Assembly (NCBI GenBank): GCA_964561475.1
Contig: CAZLPU010000005.1
Coordinates: forward strand, 37,218 to 101,217
From: CAYUYV01 sp964561475
GTDB taxonomy: Bacteria; Pseudomonadota; Alphaproteobacteria; JAJFIK01
DNA: 64,000 nt
Direction: 5' to 3'
The translations under genes and the position numbers were made by a program. Below, piece after piece: positions 58,546 to 64,000 of the stretch; position 1 is the first letter of the stretch; every line of letters starts with the position of its first letter. A model generated the notes under the pieces. That model did no database searches. It was not told the origin of the DNA and saw only the letters and a list, made by a program, of their open reading frames with translations.

Positions 58546-61500
58546 ATGAAGATTCTCCGCCTCGCCTCCGCCGCACTCCTTCTGACCGGGCTGACCGCTG
58601 TTCCTGCCCTGGCCGAGACCAATGGCTATTATCGCTGGCCCGCGCTTCATGAGAACACACTCGTGTTCGGGAGCGAGGGAGATCTATGGCGGGCGGATCT
58701 TCAGGGTACGTCACCAGCCATACGCCTGACCACCCATCCGGAAGTGGAGAGCCTTCCCGCCCTGTCACCGGACGGCCAGACCATTGCCTTGACGGGCCGG
58801 TATGACGGCGCGGCGTCCGTCTATATCATGCCCGTTTCCGGCGGAGCGCCCCGCCAGCTCACCTTCGAGGACCGGAACGCAGAGGTGCGTGGCTGGACCC
58901 CGGACGGGCGGGTCCTGTTCGCTTCCACCTCCGCCCCTGGGGCGTCCCCCCTGCGCCTGAAGATCGTGGATCCGGTTTCCCTTGCCCTGGAGGAGCTTCC
59001 CCTGGACGGCGCCGATGACGCGGCCTTCAGTGATGATCAGCAGACCATCTATTTCACCCGCTACGGCCTCGCCCGCTCCAATGACAATGCGGTGCTCTAC
59101 CGGGGCGGCGCCATGGCCCAGCTCTGGCGCTACACCATGGACAGCGGAGAGGAAGCCGAGCGGCTTGCCGAGGACTTCGACGCCCCGATCCGTCATCCCA
59201 TGTGGTGGAATGGGCGGATCTTTTTCCTCACGGACAAATCCGGTGGCGACAATATCTGGTCGATGGATCCCTCCGGCGGAGATATCCGCCAGCACACGGG
59301 CTTTGAAGCCTGGCAACTGCGCTCCCCGCAACTGCACAACGGCCGGATTGTCTATCAGCGGGGCGCCGACCTCTATGGCTTTAATCTGGCCACGGAAACG
59401 GAAACCCTGTTGGATCTGCGCCTCGTGAGCGACCGGGACGATACCCGCCTGCGCTATCTGAAAGAACCTCTGGAGTATCTGGAGACCACCGGCATGGGTG
59501 CTGAGGGCAAGGCCGTTGCCTTGACCGCCCGGGGGCGGGTGGCGGTGGCCTTCCCCGGTCCGCGGCGCAGGGTGGAACTGGCCATTCCGGACAATGCCCG
59601 GGCCCGCAGCGCCGTACTCGGACCGGATGGGGATTGGGTCTATGTCATTCTCGATCAGGACCAGTTCGGTGAGGCCTGGCGGTATGCCGCCGACGGACGA
59701 AGCGCGCCTGAACAGCTGACCTTCGGGAGCGACGCCCATATCTGGCGCCTTTACCCGTCCCCCGACGGCACCCGGCTCATTCACGATGATAAACGGGGCC
59801 GGCTCTGGTCCATCGATCTGGAAACCCTGGAAGGCATTGCGATCGATACGAATGAAAGCGGCAATGACGATTCCTACAGCGGCCTGAACTGGTCTCCGGC
59901 GGGCCGCTATCTGGCCTACACCGCCGAGGACCGCAGAGGTATCAGGCGGGTGATCGTCCATGACTTCGAGACCGGCGCCAGTCATGTGGTGACCCGGGGC
60001 AAATACAATTCCTTCCATCCGGCCTTCTCCCATGACGGGGCCTGGCTCTATTTCCTCTCTGAGCGGACCTTCAACCCCACTCCCTCCAATCCCTGGCGGG
60101 ACCGCACCATGGGCACAGAGTTCGACAAGCGCACCGGCGTTTTCGCACTCCGACTCGATCCGGAAGCCCCATTCCCGTTCCGCCCGGAAGACGAACTTGC
60201 CGGAGATGGGGAGGATGAAGACCAAGCTCCCGGAGAAGAAGCTGATGCGTCGATCAAGGAAGAGGACGGCGGCGCTACCGGCTCAACGCCTGGTGAAACA
60301 CTTGATGAAGATGACGACAGCACCCAGGACACCGCCGATCAGGACCCCAGTAATCAAGACCCGGATGGAGAGGACAGCGAGTCTGCCAGTGATGAGGATG
60401 GCGAGAGCGAAAAGGTCGAAGACACGGAGATTGTCTTTGAAGGGCTGATGGACCGACTGTGGTCCGTCCCCTGCCCTTCCGGAAACTATGCCGGCCTGAA
60501 GGCCAATGAAGATTTTCTGTTCCTTCTGTCCCAAGATGGACGGGAATGGTCCCTGAAGACCATCGCCATCGATCCCCGGAAACCGGAGATGGAAACCTTT
60601 GCCGCCGGTGTCGGGAGTTATGATCTCTCCGCTGACGGAAAGACCGTGTTCTTCCGGAAAGGGCAAGGCGCTGGCACCACCCTGGCTCTGGTTCCCGCCG
60701 GAGCGACGGCGCCGAAGGATCTCAGTGAGAAGACCCTGCGGATCGGGGACTGGCGCCTCGGCGTGGTCCCCCAGGGGGAATGGCGCCAGATGCTGCTCGA
60801 TGCCTGGCGGATGCACCGGGCGTTCGCCTATGATCCGGATCTGCGCGGCCTCGACTGGGATGCCATCCGGGACAAATACGAACCCTTCGTGGACCGGCTT
60901 GGGCACCGCAGTGAACTCGACGACCTGCTCGCCCGCATGATTGCCGAACTGGGTATTCTTCACAGCCAGATCCGTTCAGGCGATCAGCCCCGGGATGAAG
61001 AGAGTGGCCAGAATGCCTATCTGGGTGCCCAGTACCGCAGGGCCGCAAACGGGTTGGAAATCACCTTGATCCATGAAGGCGAACGGGATCTGCCGGACCG
61101 GCTCGGGCCCCTGATGCAGCCCCATGTGGATGTCCAGGTCGGCGACATCATCACGGCCGCAGATGGACGGCCGGTGAAAATCGAGGCCGATCTCATCCGT
61201 ACCCTGCGCAACAAGGCGGGGCAGCGGGTGCGCCTTGATCTGACCAGGGACGGTGAACCCTTCAGCGCGATGGTGGAACCGGTGTCCGGGCGCGCCGCCT
61301 TTTTCCTGCGCTATGATCACTGGGTCAATGACAATGCCCGGACAGTCACCCGCGAAACCGGCGACCGGATGGGCTATCTGCATTTGCGGGCCATGGGCGG
61401 TTCGGACCTGGGCAGTTTCGCCCGGGACTTCTACGAGCATTTCGACAAGGACGGCCTGATCATCGACGTGCGCGGCAACTGGGGCGGCAATATTGACAGC

Positions 61501-61989
61501 TTCCTGATTAATACCCTGCTGCGCCAGGTCTGGGCCTACTGGCAGTACCCCAATGGCGGCCCGCCCTTCACCAACATGCAACAGACGTTCCGGGGCCACC
61601 TCGTGGTGCTGATCGACCAGAACACCTATTCCGACGGGGAGACCTTCGCCGCGGGCATCAAGAGTCTGGGTCTCGCACCTTTGATCGGCACACGGACAGC
61701 TGGCGCAGGGATCTGGCTCACAAGCCGGAACCGGTTGGCGGACCAGGGCGCGGCCCGGATCGCGGAATTCCCCCAATTCGGGCTCGACGGGCGCTGGCTT
61801 GTGGAAGGGCGCGGGGTTGCCCCGGATATCGAGGTGATCAATCCGCCCTACAGCACCGCCCAGGGCGGGGATGCCCAGCTTGAGGCGGCCATGCGCTATC
61901 TGGCGGACAAGCTGGCGGAGGATCCAATCCCGCCCCTTGTGCCGCGCCCCCTGCCGCCAGTCGGCATCCCAGCCGAAGCTGTTCTGTAA
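58546..61989 (+). CDS. Tricorn-type protease (S41 family), periplasmic
   Basis: A 1147-residue protein. A signal peptide (KILRLASAALLLTGLTAVPALA in part) leads to N-terminal beta-propellers, with repeated blade ends (LSPDGQTIALTGRYDGAASVYIMPV in part; LYPSPDGTRLIHDD). An acidic low-complexity insert spans residues 548-629 and is rich in Asp, Glu, Ser and Gln. Then come a helical domain, a PDZ domain (residues about 835-900) and the S41 core: S1029-D1030 (NTYSDGE), E1087 in VEGRGVAPDIEV. The tricorn S-H pair of LGTSH is LGILH here, with H806 kept and Ser changed to Leu. It would degrade peptides in the periplasm, not the cytosol as in archaea. It starts 97 bp after the propeller gene. Confidence 0.9.
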   Translation: MKILRLASAALLLTGLTAVPALAETNGYYRWPALHENTLVFGSEGDLWRADLQGTSPAIRLTTHPEVESLPALSPDGQTIALTGRYDGAASVYIMPVSGGAPRQLTFEDRNAEVRGWTPDGRVLFASTSAPGASPLRLKIVDPVSLALEELPLDGADDAAFSDDQQTIYFTRYGLARSNDNAVLYRGGAMAQLWRYTMDSGEEAERLAEDFDAPIRHPMWWNGRIFFLTDKSGGDNIWSMDPSGGDIRQHTGFEAWQLRSPQLHNGRIVYQRGADLYGFNLATETETLLDLRLVSDRDDTRLRYLKEPLEYLETTGMGAEGKAVALTARGRVAVAFPGPRRRVELAIPDNARARSAVLGPDGDWVYVILDQDQFGEAWRYAADGRSAPEQLTFGSDAHIWRLYPSPDGTRLIHDDKRGRLWSIDLETLEGIAIDTNESGNDDSYSGLNWSPAGRYLAYTAEDRRGIRRVIVHDFETGASHVVTRGKYNSFHPAFSHDGAWLYFLSERTFNPTPSNPWRDRTMGTEFDKRTGVFALRLDPEAPFPFRPEDELAGDGEDEDQAPGEEADASIKEEDGGATGSTPGETLDEDDDSTQDTADQDPSNQDPDGEDSESASDEDGESEKVEDTEIVFEGLMDRLWSVPCPSGNYAGLKANEDFLFLLSQDGREWSLKTIAIDPRKPEMETFAAGVGSYDLSADGKTVFFRKGQGAGTTLALVPAGATAPKDLSEKTLRIGDWRLGVVPQGEWRQMLLDAWRMHRAFAYDPDLRGLDWDAIRDKYEPFVDRLGHRSELDDLLARMIAELGILHSQIRSGDQPRDEESGQNAYLGAQYRRAANGLEITLIHEGERDLPDRLGPLMQPHVDVQVGDIITAADGRPVKIEADLIRTLRNKAGQRVRLDLTRDGEPFSAMVEPVSGRAAFFLRYDHWVNDNARTVTRETGDRMGYLHLRAMGGSDLGSFARDFYEHFDKDGLIIDVRGNWGGNIDSFLINTLLRQVWAYWQYPNGGPPFTNMQQTFRGHLVVLIDQNTYSDGETFAAGIKSLGLAPLIGTRTAGAGIWLTSRNRLADQGAARIAEFPQFGLDGRWLVEGRGVAPDIEVINPPYSTAQGGDAQLEAAMRYLADKLAEDPIPPLVPRPLPPVGIPAEAVL

Positions 61990-62029
61990 GAGGAGCATTC
62001 GACCGGCAGGCAAAGTCCGGGAGGCCGCA

Positions 62030-62563
62030 ATGGCCATTGAACGGGAACGAATGAGCCTCGAGGAGATCGAGGCCCTGGGAGAAACCCTGAAAGCCCAGGG
62101 CCTGCACCGGTTTGTGCCCCGGTGGGGCATTACGGGCCGGTTGCTTCTGCGGGGTGCGGGCAAACCCCTGCGCCACATCCAGGGCACGGATACCGACAGT
62201 GAGCTGACGGAATATCAGTTGGAGGACGGCACTACCATCTGGCAGATGAACGTCTACGGACCGGACGATATCGAAGGGATCGCCTGGTTCACAGACCACC
62301 ATTTCCTCACCAGCCGTGCCCTAATCACCCGGGGCGAGGCCATTGACGACTGGCTGGACCGGAACCGGGACGCCTACGAGATGTTCGTTCCCATCAAATG
62401 GTCAGCAGCGCCGGACCGGGCCCGTCAGGCCAAAATCTGGCTTGATCAGAACCGGGACCGGTGGGCCGCTTCCCCCCTGGCCCCGATCTTTCTGGACCTT
62501 GAAGCGGAAATCATCGCGGCGATCGATGCCGATGGAGAGGCCAACGGGGACGACAATGGCTAG
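62030..62563 (+). CDS. Conserved-looking protein of unknown function
   Basis: A 177-residue acidic cytosolic protein starting at ATG 62030 with GGGAGG seven bases upstream. There is no signal peptide or membrane segment. Distinct elements are RWGITGRLLLRGAGKPLRHIQG, a beta-rich middle (TTIWQMNVYGPDDIEGIAWFTDHHFLTS in part) and a C-terminal charged helix (ARQAKIWLDQNRDRWAAS). I do not recognise a family. It lies 40 bp after the tricorn protease and 12 bp before the ExoD gene on the same strand, so all three may be cotranscribed. Confidence 0.7.
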   Translation: MAIERERMSLEEIEALGETLKAQGLHRFVPRWGITGRLLLRGAGKPLRHIQGTDTDSELTEYQLEDGTTIWQMNVYGPDDIEGIAWFTDHHFLTSRALITRGEAIDDWLDRNRDAYEMFVPIKWSAAPDRARQAKIWLDQNRDRWAASPLAPIFLDLEAEIIAAIDADGEANGDDNG

Positions 62564-62575
62564 GAGCGGAGCGCC

Positions 62576-63193
62576 ATGACCAAACCAACCGCGCGGGATC
62601 ACCCGCGCACGTCCCATCTTGTGCAGCATCTGCTCGACGGCTGGGACGAGCCAACAATCAGCATGGCGAACATCCTGCGCCGTCTGCGCCAGCACGCGTT
62701 GTCTTTCATCGTGCTGATTTTTGCCCTCCCCTGCTGCCTGCCCATGCCGCCGGGCCTGCCGACCATCTCCGGGGTGGTCTACATGATCGTGGCCGGCCAC
62801 CTGATTTTCGGGCGCCAGACCCTGATGCTGCCCCGGTCACTGGCGGAACGGACCGTGAGCCGGGAACGGCTTCAGGGCATGCTCGACCGGGCGGCTCCCT
62901 ATATCGCGCGGCTGGAGCGGTTCACCCGCCCGCGCCTTCTGTTCGTGACGGGACGGCTGGGCGAGGTGCTGATCGGCATCACCCTGTTCGTCCTTGGACT
63001 GATCCTGATCGTCCCGATCCCCTTTCTGGGCAATCTGCCGCCGGGTCTGGCCGGTGCCGTTCTGGCCCTTGGCATGTTCGAGCGGGACGGGGTGATTACG
63101 CTGCTGGGCTTTGTCCTGTCCGCCGGGGCGGTGGTGTTCACCTCCACCCTGGCCTGGGCAACGCTGAAAGGCATACTGGCCCTTCTGACCTGA
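62576..63193 (+). CDS. ExoD-family membrane protein
   Basis: A 205-residue inner-membrane protein starting at ATG 62576 behind AGGAGC. It has the ExoD-family layout: SMANILRRLRQHALSFIVLIFALPCCLPMPPGLPTISG (quoted in part), then GHLIFGRQTLMLPRSLAERTVSRERL, a linker with FTRPRLLFVTGR, and ILIVPIPFLGNLPPGLAGAVLALGMFERDGV. ExoD was linked to exopolysaccharide synthesis and alkali tolerance in rhizobia; its biochemical role is unknown. Four to five helices are visible. It is convergent with the glutathione S-transferase gene. Confidence 0.9.
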   Translation: MTKPTARDHPRTSHLVQHLLDGWDEPTISMANILRRLRQHALSFIVLIFALPCCLPMPPGLPTISGVVYMIVAGHLIFGRQTLMLPRSLAERTVSRERLQGMLDRAAPYIARLERFTRPRLLFVTGRLGEVLIGITLFVLGLILIVPIPFLGNLPPGLAGAVLALGMFERDGVITLLGFVLSAGAVVFTSTLAWATLKGILALLT

Positions 63194-63223
63194 GGCCGTC
63201 AGCCCCGGGATAGTTCGAACAGA

Positions 63224-63847
63224 TCAGATCTGTTCGCCACTGCGTTCCACCGCACGCTGAAAGGCGGGACGGCTGAGCATCCGGCGCAGATAGGATTGGA
63301 GCGTGGGATAGGAATCCAGCTCGCCGACCCGCTGCGCGAGATTGAGAATATAGGTGATCCCGATATCCGGCGCCTGCATCTTGTCGCCCAGGATGTAGGG
63401 GTTCGTGCCCAACTGATCCTGAATGTAGGTCAGGTGCAAAGACACCTCCCCCGCCGCAAAGGTACTGAGCACCGGCGGCTTGGGCTCGGCTTCCCGCAGC
63501 AGCAGCAGCTTGATCAGGAGCGGTGCGAAGGCGGAGCCTTCCGTATAGTGCAGCCACTGGCTGTATTCCGCATAGGCTGCAATATCCGAGGCCGGCGGGC
63601 TCATCAGTCCTTGGGTATCATACCGGCTGATCAGATAGGACGCGATGGCGCCGGATTCCGCCAGCTTGATATCCCCGTCCTCGATGACCGGAGACTTTCC
63701 CAGGGGATGGGCCGCTTTCAGATCATCCTGGGCCCGCCCATTCTGATCCCGCAGATAGATCTTCAGCTCATAATCGAGCCCCAGTTCCTCCAGAAGCCAG
63801 ACCGTGAAAACGGCCCGCCCAACCCGTAAATGATGGACCAGGATCAT
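63224..63847 (-). CDS. Glutathione S-transferase family protein
   Basis: A 207-residue protein starting at ATG 63847. The thioredoxin-like N-domain has VHHLRVGRAVFTVWLLEELGLDYEL and SPVIEDGDIKLAESGAIASYL, with the cis-Pro (PVI) and the E-S-G/A-I motif that binds glutathione. The helical C-domain has ILGDKMQAPDIGITYIL. The residue at the start of helix 1 is Arg-Ala-Val rather than a clear catalytic Ser/Cys/Tyr, so activity is uncertain. It lies convergent to exoD, with a 21-bp perfect palindrome around its stop codon. Upstream (63848-64000) runs to the window edge without a further gene that I can support. Confidence 0.9.
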   Translation of the reverse strand: MILVHHLRVGRAVFTVWLLEELGLDYELKIYLRDQNGRAQDDLKAAHPLGKSPVIEDGDIKLAESGAIASYLISRYDTQGLMSPPASDIAAYAEYSQWLHYTEGSAFAPLLIKLLLLREAEPKPPVLSTFAAGEVSLHLTYIQDQLGTNPYILGDKMQAPDIGITYILNLAQRVGELDSYPTLQSYLRRMLSRPAFQRAVERSGEQI

Positions 63848-64000
63848 TTCATTCCCTCATTGTAATCGTTACAGTGCACTGACCGCACGAGCATAGAGCA
63901 CGGATTTCACCAGTGAAAGATCAAACCGGGACCAGCAGCCACCGACCTTAGAGTATCCGTGTTGATCAAGCGGTATTTGGGCTCCATGTGCGTCGGTCGC

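Overview
This 64 kb window is chromosomal DNA from a GC-rich alphaproteobacterium. The evidence is a tRNA-His with no templated G-1 and with A73, a CC0125/CC1285-family lipoprotein, the betaine-lipid pair btaA/btaB, an ExoD-family protein and a TonB-dependent receptor of the caulobacter/sphingomonad type. No genus is assigned. Coding density is high and most genes have clear AGGAGG-like ribosome sites. Several N-termini were shortened from the longest open frame to the start with the best ribosome site or family alignment.

Layout. 1-6 kb: a 5'-truncated FAD-linked dehydrogenase, a MESH1/SpoT-like HD hydrolase, a TRL-like lipoprotein, a two-gene unit (isoprenylcysteine methyltransferase-like and Tll0287-type haem lipoprotein) and a sodium:solute symporter. 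6-7.2 kb: an AT-rich orphan gene next to tRNA-His. 7.5-12 kb: a flavin monooxygenase, a DUF6324-type small protein, a LOG-like protein and a PAS histidine kinase. 12-17.3 kb: an iron block (bfd, bfr, ferric permease fbpB, periplasmic binding protein fbpA) with two similar Fur-like sites. 17.5-27.2 kb: AsmA, an Fe-S scaffold, DUF418, cydDC and cbpA-cbpM. 27.2-28.3 kb: an AT-rich two-gene insertion carrying a Panacea (SocA-like) antitoxin domain and a small unclassified partner. 28.5-36.4 kb: an IMP dehydrogenase of unusual subtype, a TonB receptor, a crotonase, an MDR oxidoreductase and a nitronate monooxygenase-like flavoprotein. 36.4-43.3 kb: DUF1826, an acid phosphatase, an SLBB export protein with a small lipoprotein and a Sel1-prolyl hydroxylase fusion, a CC0125-type lipoprotein and an outer-membrane barrel. 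43.6-48.7 kb: a truncated ABC ATPase, a thioesterase, a dicarboxylate symporter and btaA/btaB. 49.3-57.3 kb: a GMC oxidoreductase with a Tat-exported small partner, GT87, recQ, an extensin-like protein and a tight ATP-grasp/small protein/HD-hydrolase unit. 57.3-63.9 kb: a Vgb-like propeller, a tricorn-type protease, an unknown protein, ExoD and a glutathione S-transferase.

Themes. Iron handling is the clearest coordinated function: uptake (fbpA, fbpB), storage (bfr), release (bfd) and Fe-S scaffold. Envelope remodelling is the second: betaine lipid synthesis, AsmA, SLBB export, GT87, ExoD and several lipoproteins. The most likely novel element is the Panacea-domain pair at 27.26-28.23 kb, whose partner I cannot place in a known toxin family. 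Other points for a second look are the truncated ABC ATPase, two short tandem-repeat arrays between genes, the acidic insert in the tricorn protease and the prolyl hydroxylase in an export operon.
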